Below the pieces are notes generated by a model that made no database searches, was not told the DNA's origin, and saw only the letters and a list, made by a program, of their open reading frames with translations. Both the position numbers and the translations under genes were made by a program. DNA of 64,000 nucleotides from Bursaphelenchus xylophilus. Its lineage: Eukaryota; Nematoda; Chromadorea; Rhabditida; Aphelenchoididae. The stretch covers positions 6,820,001-6,884,000 of the forward strand of contig CAJFCV020000003.1 of NCBI GenBank assembly GCA_904066235.2, written 5' to 3'. This document shows positions 14,493 to 26,593 of the stretch, piece after piece. Position 1 is the first letter of the stretch. Each line of letters starts with the position of its first letter.

Positions 14493-15274
14493 TCAACGCT
14501 TTATTATTCGCCTTCGTGAATAATATAAACATATGCCAAATCGGATTCATGGAAATTGGGCTGAAAGGAATTGGGCGGAGTCTGTAAATTGGGTTGAGTG
14601 AAATTGAGCTGAATTCAAGGAACGACAGACATGTGTGCAAGCAATGTGCATAGCAGAGAAAAATAAAGTTACAAGAAATCAGCCCAATTTCCCTGAAGCC
14701 GCCAAACCGAGGAAAACGGACGAATAGAAACCAAATTTTCGAATAAACGAAGCACAAGTGAAAGAAAAAAGTAGCACAAAATTTGTATTAAGGTAACGTA
14801 CTGGGTTTAAATAACCGAAAAAACTTTTAATAATTGATTGAGTCTACAGCAGACTCTAGAAAAAAACATATTTTTACACTATTTTGAGCCTCTTTATACC
14901 TAAAATATTTTTTTTAAATCGGACGGAGGTAACTTTTTGAATAATAAAATGGTGTGGCTGAACTAATTCGGGCTGAAAAAAGGAGGTCGTCGCATTTATA
15001 ATGGACGGAAACCCAAGCAGTCCGTCCATGAATTAATCTACAATTTCTCCATATTTTCACCGATAAAACAACAAAAAACTCTGTTAAAAACAAGGTCAAC
15101 TGCCAAAAACAACCAGATTTTTGGTTCACGTTGGACAAACGAAAACAAAACGTCGTCTTCCTACTGGGCCCTGGGTAAGAGAAAGAAAAGGCGCCCAGGC
15201 ATCCATTATTTTGTCACCGTTCACTCTCTTTTCGAGACCAAAAAAGACACAACCAAGGGAAAAGGCCTCTTTTT

Positions 15275-15467
15275 TATCAGTCCGTCAGGAAACTAGTGGC
15301 GGGTCGCCGCAACAAAATGTTTCGCGTCTCATCGAAAAAGGGGTGCAGTCGCGCACCAAGTTTCCAGCTGCGGCTAGCCGTGCAAAGCGATGATAATGGG
15401 CGATTCCAGCACGCGACGACCTGCCATTATTTTCCCGACAAACTGATATTTTCCCGATAGACTGATA
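15275..15467. mobile_element. MITE family copy 2, with a duplicated right end
   Basis: Starts TATCAGTCCGTCAGGAAA and ends TTTTCCCGACAAACTGATA at 15448, followed at once by a second terminal copy TTTTCCCGATAGACTGATA (15449-15467). The core GTGCAGTCGCGCACCAAG and GCAAAGCGATGAT is shared with the other copies. Confidence 0.78.
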
Positions 15468-16157
15468 AAATTTTCTGGCAAAAATCAGGCCCGGTCCGTT
15501 TCAAAATTTGTCAAGGGGGTGGGCCTTCCTCCCCTTTCTTTAACACGAGCTACATGTGTCCAAAAACCTCCCCTGAAGGAAATTGGACAGGGGGGAAACT
15601 GGACAGAGGGAAACCCGATAGATTTTTTTCACTGCAATCTTACCAAATAGTCTTTTGCAGTGAAAAAAATCGTTTCCATGAAGCGGGCCATGCTTCTCCT
15701 TCTGGGCACATCGTTCCCCCTAGGCCAAAATTGATTTTTTAGCTTGACGGCGCCATTATTGATTGAAAAATTCGGGCATCACGCCAAGAAGTGAGAATAC
15801 TAAAATGGGATTTATGTGGGGACAAATGATGATAACAAGAAGTTCAACGTGTTTACAGCTTCACCCAGAACCGAAGCTGTAATTGTTGAGTAATTCATGG
15901 GCTCGGAATTTCTCACGGAAATTTGAAAAAAACTGATACCACATTGACGTACTATCTCGACCTTCTAACGCGGAGAAAGCTATTTAGCCTGTAGAGAAAA
16001 TCAGACCACTTTCAGTGCTACTTTTTGAGACAATTAGAGTTTACATTGTAGTAGGCAGATCTTTCCAAAGTGTCCCTAAAAACCGAACAAAAAGCAAACA
16101 TAACGACTTACTGCGCCAAATGATGGGCGATTCGAAGGCGCTACGATTTCTTATTAC

Positions 16158-16303
16158 TATCAGAACGCCGGGAAAATAATGTCGATTTGTCGCTTCGAAA
16201 TGTCTTCGTCGCAGTCGCGCACCAAATCTCCGGCTAGCCGTCGCAAAGCGATGACGGGCGATTGCAAGGGGCGACAAATCTACGTTACTTTCCCGAGAGA
16301 CAT
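16158..16303. mobile_element. MITE family copy 3
   Basis: Starts TATCAGAACGCCGGGAAAAT and closes with TACTTTCCCGAGAGACATA; the core GCAGTCGCGCACCAAATCTC and GTCGCAAAGCGATGACGGG matches the family. The preceding 16110-16157 (CGCCAAATGATGGGCGATTC...) looks like a 5'-truncated sister copy in direct contact. Confidence 0.75.
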
Positions 16304-17197
16304 AAAAGTCGCCCGCTAAATGACTGCAAAGTTCAGAGCTTTTCCTGCTTTGAGGGTGAATAATATTCGAGATATTATCTCGAAGATCGAATCAATCACG
16401 CACATTGTTTGACATCTAACGGATATCTAAACGTATTATTCACTCTCCACCTGATCGCTCGCGGTTTTCTCGGGCTATGAAACGAAATGTCCATAAAATT
16501 AATTTGCCTATTATTACCAATAACAACAAAAAAAAACTACGGTGATATTCTACATGATATTGTGTATAATAATAATTTAATAATTTATTTGAAATTTTGT
16601 CGATCGTGTGTTGCGCAATCGGGATGATTCGATTTGTGGCCAAAAAACGGAATCATCTATTGTGGTAATGTAGAGTTTTAGAAAGAAGTCCAATATTATG
16701 AAAAAAAAATTATAAAATTTAAAACAGCTTTCACCGTGGCGGGATTCCCAGATTTCTTTGCTATGAAACGTAATCCTCATCATAACTAAACTACATCAAT
16801 CTTTGATTTGGTGACCAACATCAGGAGACAAGCGGGCGAAATACAAAGTCCAGGTAAAAAAGTTGAAGGCCCTGATAAGAGCTAATCAAAACACTCCTTG
16901 TTTTAAGTATCGAAATCAGATAATTTCTTTACAAACTTCTGGCCTTTGCAATCTCCAAAGTTCTCATAGTTCACCATGAATCATTACTTTGGATCCAAAA
17001 TAGAGGGTCTTCTCCAAATATTGCCGTAGTAAAAAAAATCTATTGTACGAATTAAAAACAAAGGCACAACAAAGGAAACTTTTGATGGATTCAAGTCCAG
17101 AGGGCTAATTGAATGTTTGGCCTGACCGGAACCTGAGGAAGAGAGAAGAGCGGTTTCGTTTTTTGGATACCTGTAGACGCGTGTTTTTTTGCCTTTA

Positions 17198-17455
<258 letters not shown>

Positions 17456-17806
17456 TTACGCAACATGGATTGGGGCATTACGAATGCAGAAGAGTACGGT
17501 CGGCCACAAATGTGCATGAATCAGATTGATCGTCCTTTCTTCCGAATATAACGCCCTCAGGTGTTGCGGGGGTTTGAAGGGAAACTGCACATTATGTTTC
17601 CCTTGATTTTATTATAATTTTGTGGCCAAGGGGTCGGCCGGTCACTTTCATATTCGAACGGCGATTTCCGACCACGCAAAGCGATGTCGTGAGGAGAGCA
17701 CAGAGTTCCGCTTTAATATGCTTTATCCGCATTTGTGCGCTGAATAACAGGCCATTTAACTTGGAATGGAGCCAAAAATATTTCTTTCAGTTTTCATAGG
17801 ATTTGC

Positions 17807-19588
17807 ATGAGAATCCAAGATTTCTGGAGGGTTGTACCACTGGTACTCCTCCTGGTTTTCCTGATTCGGGCAGAGGAAATTGAGAAGGAACCCGTTGGCC
17901 AAAACTTGATTCTTCTGCTAATTGATGGTTACGGAGCCAGCCTGTATAATCGGACGGATCCAAAGCTTCAGAATGGCGCTCAAATGTTGATCAAGAATGG
18001 CGTCCAGGCCGAGTATCTGAAGCCAGTGTTCCCCTCCCAGAGCTATCCGAATTGGTTCAGCTTGAACACGGGTGAGTCTTTTTTCTTTCGTAATCGTAAA
18101 TTATTTAAGTCCGTCAGTGTAAAGTGATTTGATGTGGCCGCGAAACTTTTTTATCTCCTGCCGGAACCCAATAAAACAAGAAATAACAAGGTGTATTTTT
18201 TCTAGGGTTATATGTAGAAAACCACAACTTCACGGCCGATTTCATGTACGATCCAAAGCGTGACGTCTACTTCCAGAGGGATGAGGGCGCGAATGACACG
18301 GACTATCAATGGTGGAGTGGAGGGCCTGACCCGATTTGGTACACAGCAGGAAAGAAGCATGTGGATGTTCATTGTTATTGGTATGCAAACTGTCATGTAA
18401 GAAAGTGTCGGAGAAAGAATACTCTTTCCAGAGACCTCATGGTGACATGATGGTTCAAGTCCCCAAGACCCGACAGCACAGTTTCAAGAACGAAAAGAGC
18501 TATGATCTGTTCGCATATCTGCCTCGCATCATGAAACATATCAAGAAATACCAAGTATATCGCCAACAACTGGTCTTACTCAGATATAACGGCCTTTCCA
18601 AAGCCCTCAGGTTATTTGGAGATGACAGTGATGCCGGAAAACAAGCCCTGGCGAGCGCAGATGCTCAGATCAGGAAGATTCAGGTAGAGTGACAAATCAG
18701 ATGTATATTAATCAAAATAAGTGTTCTTTTTATTGGATGTCATTAATCATATTTCAGGAGGAAATGGAGAGTCATGAGTTATTTGATTCCACCAATCTGA
18801 TTGTACTCTCGGATCATGGCTTGAAACGGATAAGTGAAGACCACCAATTCTTCCTTGAAGAATGTCTGACTGATATCACAAAGATCAAGAGAGTTGTAAA
18901 CAATCTTGCTTTCACATTTGTCTATCCAGAACCGGAAGCAGAGGATTCGGTCTACTTTGAATTGAGGGTATGCGATCAATGGGCGGCGATGGGTGATTAT
19001 GATGATGAAGACGAACCCTCGGTGGCTGTATACAGGAAAAATGAGATTCCTGAAAAATATCATTGGAAAGGCGCCAGATTCATTGCACCCATTGTACTAG
19101 TAGCCAAGCCTGGGGCTGTTATTCTTACTGTAAGTATACTATGGAATGAGTGTATTCGTGGCGAAGGTAGTCGAAACGTGACGTCAAAACTACATTTTTA
19201 GACTCAAATCCCTTCAACTGATGTCAGTGAAGCCCAAGGCCGAGAGCTTAGAATGATCGGAGGTTGGGATAACGAAGAACAAGATTTAAGCGGCATTTTT
19301 ATGGCCCGTGGACCAGGTATATAAGTGTTTTCTCACCAAACAACCAATCTTTCAGCCTTCAAACAAGACTACAAAGCGAGTCCCCTCGACCTTGTAGATG
19401 TCTACCAATTGGCATTGAACATTATTGGAGTTGAGGCAGGCCATCCCCATAACGGAAGCTGGGAACATGTTGAAGAATTGTTGGCTGATGGCTGGGAAGA
19501 TCGGCAGGTCGAGCCGGACGGAGAGATGGGCCTGCTCCCCAGTCTGACCTTGACCTTGGTGGCACTGATCAGTTTATGGCATCAATGA
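17807..19588 (+). CDS. ENPP6-like ectonucleotide pyrophosphatase/phosphodiesterase, one zinc site lost
   Basis: Six exons: 17807-18071, 18206-18396, 18432-18683, 18758-19129, 19202-19316 and 19356-19588; about 475 aa. An N-terminal signal peptide, the phosphodiesterase domain and a hydrophobic C-terminus (LLPSLTLTLVALISL) that suggests a GPI anchor match ENPP6, the choline-glycerophosphodiesterase. One metal site is intact: Asp40 (LIDGYG), nucleophile Ser79 (SYPN) and Asp255-His256 (SDHG). The other site is not: the block YxExxDxxGHxxG reads YNGLSKALRLFG, and the last ligand HGYDN reads GGWDN. All three ligands are therefore replaced, while the fold markers around them (WWSGGPDPIWYTA, IFMARGPAFK, NGSW) stay. 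I infer a folded, probably inactive or altered enzyme on the cell surface. The lustrin-type gene follows 405 bp downstream on the same strand. Confidence 0.85.
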
Positions 19589-19993
19589 TTCAGTCTTTCA
19601 TCTCCTGTAAACCGGTGCCGTTGCATATATTATAGTCGCACACTGCCTTGCCATGATTCCACTCCATAACTACTGAATTCTTACCCATTGTTACACCTAG
19701 TATTATTAATACCCGTTGGTAGAGGACCTTAATTTAGAGACCTTTATCTTGATTGTTCTGTAATTCCAATAAGTATGTTGCGTAATAAAAATGATATGAC
19801 ATAATAAAGTAAATGATAATCGGATCGAGCATCTGACACTCAGCTTCCAGGTCGTGAATCCCAGCAATTCTAAAACGCCGTGACCCAAATCGCCTTTGTT
19901 TTAATGCGCCGACTCCCGGATTTCCCGTTTCCACCGAACAAAAATGAAAGAGCGCACTTTCAATCTAAGGGTGTAGTTATCCACTGTTTCAGG

Positions 19994-21483
19994 ATGGCAT
20001 ATCCGCTTATATTATTACTGATATTGATAGGAACAGTAAACGGTAAGCAATAGATTGTCTGTTGCAACCTATTTTTTTCACAGGATATCAGGGGATTTCC
20101 GAGTAAACTCAATTCTTTCGCCCATATCCAATTTTTGTTTGTCCTGAAATGTGCAGGGCCCAGACAGGCACCTCGCAAAGTTTTTGTGTATTGTGGACGC
20201 CGTACAGTACAAAAGAAAAAAATTCCTATGGGCGGAATTTAAAGTTAAGTTGAGCGTCATGCGCGAAAAAAATTGAATTTACTTGGAACCCCTCTTATAT
20301 GAGTCTTATGCGTCCTTGTATATTTTAGCCAAATACCGTCTCTGTCCCAATGACGGTCAGCCAAAGACACAAGAAGATGGCACCCTTATCCAATGTCTAC
20401 CAGGTAACCAGTAAAAATAACAAAACCGTTACCTTCCTTAAGGACAAAATTCGGTCGACGTTTGCGGAAAAGGATATTCATGCTTCTTTTCTGGGTTTAA
20501 TTACCAATGTTGTCCTTCAAATGAAGAAGAAGCAATCCCTTCTCACGCTGACTGCCCTCGCGGGGCCATGGCTGTGTTAGATTCATCGGGATACCCGGTT
20601 AAATGTTCAACCCTGGGCATCTATTGCCCCAAGGTATGACCGTATGAACACTAATCTCTATTATCCAGAAAGACATGTTCTGTTTTGACGGAACTGAATC
20701 ACCATTCTGTTGTGAATACCCTCATAGAAGGACCACTGATGCACCAATACCAAGAGAAGCCGAAGAATTCTTTAAAGACGATGATGAACAGTTGATTGAG
20801 AATAAACAACACGGCGAGAATCAATCGGTAGATCAATTGGAATGCCCTGCAAAAAGCCTTACTATCCTAGGTGATGACGGGAAACCTCTCTCATGTCAAC
20901 AGAACAACGAATGTCCTAGTGTAAGTCCAAGAAAATAATGCAATATTTGATGCATCTAAACCAATTTTAGAGCATGTACTGTTACGGGGAGAAGGCAAAG
21001 ATCTGCTGTGAAAATGGTTCCGCAGCGGCAGTCGAACCAGCCAACTCAATCGCGGAAGAATCAACATCTACGTCAACAACCAGCACAAGTACACCAACAA
21101 GTACACAAACTACTCAGACTCCTACAACGACTAGAACTTCCACAGCTGCTGCGCCCGCAACATTATCGACGACATCAGATCCCCAGCAACCTGTCAGAAT
21201 ACATGCTGTCAGGACTGCCACCAAGGAGCCCACCTATAAACAACATCCAAATGGAGGATATAGTATAAACAGCCAACCAAGGATCAATCAAGAAGCCGAG
21301 AAGAAAGAAATAGCTCAACATTACCTACTCGAGCAAATAAAACGAGGATGGCCTTACGACGATCGATACTACAGACCAGAAAGTAAGTAAAAAAAATTAA
21401 ACAACCATCATGAACAAAACATTATAGATATGGTAACGGTAAAACAGAACGGGTCGACTGCAGCTTTCGTACATTTCAATTGA
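19994..21483 (+). CDS. Secreted cysteine-rich protein with lustrin-type repeats and Thr/Ser-rich tail
   Basis: Six exons: 19994-20042, 20329-20403, 20443-20633, 20669-20920, 20971-21382 and 21428-21483; about 344 aa. The ATG follows an acceptor (CTGTTTCAG). A 17-residue signal peptide (MAYPLILLLILIGTVNG) leads into CPNDGQP...IQC followed by VCGKGYSCFFSGFNYQCCPS, the spacing of nematode lustrin cysteine-rich domains. Two further Cys-pair segments (CPRGAMAV...KC...YCPK, FCFDGTESPFCC and CPAKSLTI...YCYGEKAKICC) repeat the theme. A low-complexity tract of Thr/Ser (about 21055-21180), a likely O-glycosylated or elastic linker, precedes a charged C-terminus. Such proteins are extracellular-matrix or cuticle-associated; the exact role is unknown. 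It ends 41 bp from the convergent mrpl-17. Confidence 0.75.
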
Positions 21484-21524
21484 TATAGCCAAAACTTTAA
21501 TAAGAAACAACAATAAACAAATTC

Positions 21525-22151
21525 CTATAAACACTTCTCTTTCAAAAGTTCCAACCGAGATTCCTCTAGCTGTTTCAAGGATGGGAAAGGGTGACCTAAG
21601 ATTTAAAATAGTTAATTATAAAAACAAAGGCCACCCACCATTTATCTCCAACACTGCCATCCTCAAAATCTGAGGTCTCTCAATTCGCTTGTCCTTGTAC
21701 ATCATAACTCGCCGTTTGGGAAGTGCAATTATGTAAGTATAAGGTTCCTCAGTACTTCTTAACCTTGGAACAATATCATCAAACATCTTATTTTTTAATT
21801 TCGGTTCCATTAACCACCAATCCAGCATCTTGTTTGTGTATTCATCATCTGCGCCTCGATGAACAGAGAGTTGGATCAACTAATAAAATAAAATAATGGT
21901 AAGTAAGAAAGAGAAAATAATTTATAAAATCATCGATTATTCCACCTTACCCTTTCTGCGTAAGGACGTGCCTCTACGGCTCTGTTGTGTTTAAATTCCA
22001 CCCTTTCTTCTCGAACAAGTTGGGTGATCATCCTTCGTAAGATCTCCAATCGTCCCCTTGGGGCTTCGAACTGAGCAGTTTTCAATCGCTGAGGGATATG
22101 GCCAATAGCCGCTTTTATTGAAGGCAATGACGGCACTATTTTCGCGCTCAT
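21525..22151 (-). CDS. mrpl-17: Mitochondrial large-subunit ribosomal protein bL17m
   Basis: Three exons on the minus strand: 22151-21951, 21879-21639 and 21595-21525; 170 aa. The L17 core is plain: GRLEILRRMITQLVREERVE, then RAVEARPYAERLIQL, a lysine-poor mid-part (NKMLDWWLMEPKL) and LRSTEEPYTYIIALPKRR. Bacterial L17 sits at the exit-tunnel face of the large subunit; the longer N-terminus and the C-terminal extension (SLKQLEESRLELLKEK) fit the mitochondrial form. The ORF could start upstream at a Met-Gly, but the MSAKIVPSLP start gives the expected compact presequence. The gene is divergent from hid-1. Confidence 0.9.
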
Positions 22152-23064
22152 CGTGCTCTCAGACGACGCAACAAGCCGAATAACAAACACAACAATTAAT
22201 CCCAATTGAAAAGCGCTTTTTTAGCTAATCGTCTCAATTATTGATTGAAATTTTTGAACACTTCGTTACAAAAACACGGTCCAACAAATATTATCGCCTC
22301 TCACTTTTGAGGACATCGGGTGATTGGGTGAATAGTAAATAAGAAGGAGGGAATAGAACTCTATCTGCACCACCTAAAATAATTTTTGCAGTTTTTACAG
22401 TTTGCAAGATATAGCCACCTTAAGTATTCAACAATTGCAATCTTTCCCGTGGTCTAACCGACTTATAATAACGAAAAATCGCATGAAACTTGGAAGTCAA
22501 CATTGACACATTCTTATCAAACAGTATGCAAAAAATCGCGGCACATTTACTACTCGGCTGAGGAGTTATCCATCAATCTTTCCCCATAACAAAAATCAGT
22601 TCCCGGCTTTTTGGCACTTTTTGGCATTCTGCAAATGGGAAAAATAAATATAAAAAAGTCATGAAGATTTATATATTTTATCAATTATAGTGTCTTTATG
22701 TAATAATTTAGACTTTGATGGTTCATACCCATGTCATTTGGCAACTTGCCGACGTCTAAAGGAACTTTTGGCTAGGAAACGGGACTTGGAAGGCGAGAAA
22801 ATGGTTTTTATAAAAAAAATATTCTTTGGAAATTCTTTTATTTTGCAGAATGCCAAACTCCTTTCCATTTTCGTGGTGAGACAAAAGACTGCAAGCGAGA
22901 TTAATTGTTGTGAAACGAACGTTCACAAATTTGCAAAAAAAAATAATTTTCTAAAAGTTTAATATGACGAATCGCCACTATTGGTTGGCTGAAAAAATAG
23001 AATCAATAAAAAAAAAATAAACCCGTGAGCGGCCGTAGAAGTGTTGTTACAACGTGATAAGAAC
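22152..23064. other. Shared upstream region of mrpl-17 and hid-1
   Basis: About 0.9 kb of AT-rich DNA between divergent housekeeping genes; presumably both promoters. An open stretch at 22690-22962 has no ATG at its start and no resemblance to a known protein, so it is not called. Confidence 0.5.
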
Positions 23065-25619
23065 ATGGGCAACGCTGAGTCAAGGCCGGATTTTAAACAA
23101 GCTGTAATCGAGCTTACTTCCAAAGACTCTACAGCTTCCTTGGCTTTCTGGGATCAATTTTGGGTATCGGCCAACGCACAGACTCCTAAGGATGTCTTTG
23201 CTTTGATAACTCCGAATCAGATTGCGGAACTGAAGTCCCAGTCCCCGACTAACTTAGCTACTTTGATTCATCGGGCAGTTGATTGTCTGCGGAATGCTCG
23301 AGATGCCTCCGTGCCCAGTACTGATCATAAAAAGGTACTTACACTTTTATGCTACCTAAATGTAGTTTTTTCAGACTTATAAATACTGGTTATTTTAGGT
23401 GTTGAATTGTGTTCGACTTCTAACTCGACTTGTTCCATTTCTCTTCGAGGATTCAGAATGGAGAGAACTGTTTTGGTCTCCATTACCCTCGGAGGACATT
23501 CCATTAGCCAGTGTTCTCCTCGGAATTTTATCCGATCTATTGTTTTGTCCAGATTTTACCGTTTCTCCGTTCTCTAATCGTCCTGTAAGTAGTGTGAAAA
23601 TGGTTTTATTGTATGTTTAGGACGGCCCCCAAACGTTGGATGGGTTGGATAGTTGCGAGTTTATTTGGCAAGCTGGCGTTGGTTTTGCCAATAAGACTAC
23701 AATAAATTCCGTTCATGACTCCAACAGGACTGAGATTCTTCGACTACTTTTGGCTCTTTTTAGTGAAGTGATTTACATCCCTGTTACAGGTATTTATTCT
23801 GACTTTTATTTTTTACTCTTGGCCCACTTGTTTTAATTTCTTTAGATGAATCTCGAATGCGATGGGTTTCCCGGTTTTCATCAGCTGAGAATCGTCATGT
23901 TCTTCCATTGTTCACTTCTTTATTGAACATCGTATGTTCTTATGATCCCGTTGGGTATGGTCTTCCCTACAACTACTTACTGGTTGGTGACTCACGCGAA
24001 CCCTTGGTACAAACAGCTCTCCATGTTCTCATTGTTTGTTTGGATCGCGATTCTCAACCATCTAATGACGAGACTGGATATGTGGAGAACTTTTTTGTCA
24101 ATTATTTATCAAGGTTACATCGGGAAAACGATTTTGAATTTATTCTGAAAGGAATAAGCAGACTTCTGAACAATCCACTGCAATCATCTTACCTTCCAAA
24201 CTCGACGAAGAAGGTCGGATTCCATCAGGAGCTTCTTGTTTTATTATGGAAATGTTGTGAATATAACCAGGTAAGGAACTGAAATTTTTTCATTGCATTT
24301 TTTTAGAAATTTATGTTCTATGTATTGAAAACGAGTGATGTCCTGGAGGTCCTTGTGCCGATCTTGTATCATCTACACGATTCCAGATCCGATCCTTGTA
24401 AGTTTTAAAGGTTATTACATTGATTTTGTTTAGCTCGTGTGGGTCTGATTCACATGGGGGTCTTCCTGATCTTATTGTTAAGTGGAGAACGGAACTTTGG
24501 AGTTCGGTTAAACAAACCGTTTTCATCCCGGGGCGTCATAAACTTACCCATGTTCACTGGAACTCATGCAGACCTCCTAATTATTGTAAGTTATACTTGT
24601 AATTTAAAATTATTCTTTAGGTGTTTCATAAATTGATTACGACTGGAAATCATAAACTTCAATCCCTCTTTGATTGTTTGTTGACCATCATAGTTAACAG
24701 TAAGTTTGTTCAACGAAAAATATATTTTTCTAGTATCCCCATACTTGAAGACCTTATCCATGACGACTGCTAACAAGTTGGTCCATCTCGTTGAGGCGTT
24801 TGGTACCCCATGGTTCTTATTTTCGTCGAAAACAAATCATCATCTTATCTTTTTCTTACTCGAGGTGTTCAATAACATAATCCAATATCAATTTGATGGC
24901 AAGTTTGCCAAATTTTAATTAGTCATTATTTTTAGGTAATGCTAATCTTATATATACAATTATCCGGAAGCGGCAAGTGTTCTATCAACTGGCCAACCTC
25001 AGTTCCGATCCAACTTCGATCCAGCAATCCTTAAAAGGACGTAGAGGAAAGGTTTCTGATACAGAGAAAGAAAAGGAGAAATCATCTCCTCAAACACTCG
25101 AGGAGAAGCCAACTCTTCAATCGACACTTGCAGCTACTCCTGAGATCAGTGTAATGACAGATAAAGGAGTTGGAATAGATGCCGAAAAGGAGAAGACCGA
25201 AGAAGAATGGCGTCCAACTTCTGAGTGGGTGGAAGGGTGGAAGAGTAAACTTCCACTGCAAACAATTATGAGAGTATTGCAAGTGCTGGTCCCTCAAGTT
25301 GAGAAGATCTGTATTGACAAGTAAGATGACTGTTATTTAAGAATTATTATGATTTAGAGGGTTGACTGATGAAAGTGAAATCATCAAATTCCTCCAACAT
25401 GGAACACTTGTGGGCCTTCTTCCAGTTCCTCACCCCATTTTGATTAGAAAGTACCAGAGTAATTCCGGCACGAATCATTGGTTCCGGACTTATATGTGGG
25501 GAATAATTTACTTAAGGTAAGTTTAACCACTATGGAAAATTAATGTTTTTAGAAATGTCGACCCTCCAATTTGGTATGACACTTCCGTCAATCTCTTTGA
25601 AATCCAAAAAGTTAACTAG
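23065..25619 (+). CDS. hid-1: HID-1, peripheral Golgi protein for dense-core vesicle formation
   Basis: Eleven exons: 23065-23334, 23399-23584, 23621-23789, 23846-24270, 24307-24397, 24434-24585, 24621-24699, 24734-24898, 24936-25320, 25358-25516 and 25553-25619; about 715 aa, close to the family length. The start MGNAES supplies the N-myristoylation glycine. Highly conserved HID1 blocks run through the whole protein: FWDQFWV, DVFALI, LLFCPDFTV, LPLFTSLLNIVCSYDPVGYG, FVNYLSRLHRENDF, RNFGVRLNKPF, HHLIFFLLEVFNNIIQYQFDG, LPLQTIMRVLQVLVPQVEKI and GTLVGLLPVPHPILIRKYQ. HID-1 is needed for sorting neuropeptides into dense-core vesicles at the trans-Golgi. The intron after exon 8 has a GC donor (GATG|GCAAGT), required to keep the reading frame into GNANLIYTIIRKR. 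Confidence 0.96.
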
Positions 25620-26593
25620 TGAAATGTATAATATAATATTGTAATTATACAAAAAATTTTTATTGTTATTATTATTTTATTGTAACTACAAACTGTTTAT
25701 AACAAATTTAATTTATATTTTCGTATTAACAATGTGCCCGACATCTCACAAAAACATCTCATTTGCCATAATGCGGCTTACAAAGCAGAGAATAAATGTA
25801 TTTTGTTGTTAATAGTACCTTAATTGACAGGGTCGTAAAGATCTCCGCTTCCTAATGATGGACAGGTTGCGGAGAAACCGCGTCGATTAGTCACTTAATT
25901 AAAGGCGTTCTCGGGTCGTTTGATTAAAGAGTCTTCAAATGTTTAAATTAAATTCAAATAGATTGTAATGAAGAGGGATAAGGGCCGATTTGAGTGAGCC
26001 TTGTATGATGGATGTTTGTTTAGTAAATGCTCTATAAACCTTTTTCTTTCGATAATCGTAATGATTTCGAGGACTCGAAAGTGGCCAGCCACTCGGCCAC
26101 AAAATGTCGGAGAGAGTTCGCCCCCCCCCCTAGCTTTTTTTGGGAATTGCATCTCCTAGTGTTTTTTTTCTCGTCAGGCACTTCCCTTTACAACAGAAGC
26201 AAGCTTTTAATTTCGCCTAATCTTTTTTGGTCGGTGGCATCTTTCGCAGTTTTGTTTCGGCACAGTCATTTTTCGTTCCGCCCTCCTGATTCCCCCTCCC
26301 TCGCTTGTGGGTTAAGTGAGGTAAACCCGCTCTCTCGCCTCATAACTAGTCAATATCCAATTTCATTCGCTCACTCGCCGTCTTGTTTGATCTAAGCGTC
26401 CCATGGGGTTCTGGGCGATTCCCCGTCGATCTCCTCACCCATTATAATACGTAAAAACAGTCGTCGAGACATTAGATTCCGGCTGATTCACCCTTTTGTG
26501 TGCCGAACTTCTTTTGGTTCCCCTTCTTGACTTTCTCCTTTACTTTCAGACCCGGCTTTGCGGCTCCCGACTCAGGAATCGACCAATGCGGGA
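25620..26593. other. Spacer between hid-1 and the Rab gene
   Basis: Nearly 1 kb with no convincing frame. A C-tract (about 26109-26120) and pyrimidine-rich DNA precede a splice acceptor (TTACTTTCAG near 26550) 44 nt before the Rab ATG, so the last part is probably Rab 5' leader. Confidence 0.45.

Noticed and set aside
18554..18582. Possible 29-nt intron in ENPP exon 3 (gtatat...ctcag) that might restore the missing zinc motif
   Set aside because: Too short for an intron, and removing it does not produce the Asp or His ligands in any frame.
22690..22962. 90-residue open frame before hid-1
   Set aside because: No ATG at the start, Lys/Phe-rich tail from A/T runs, no recognisable family. Could not be joined to any neighbouring exon.
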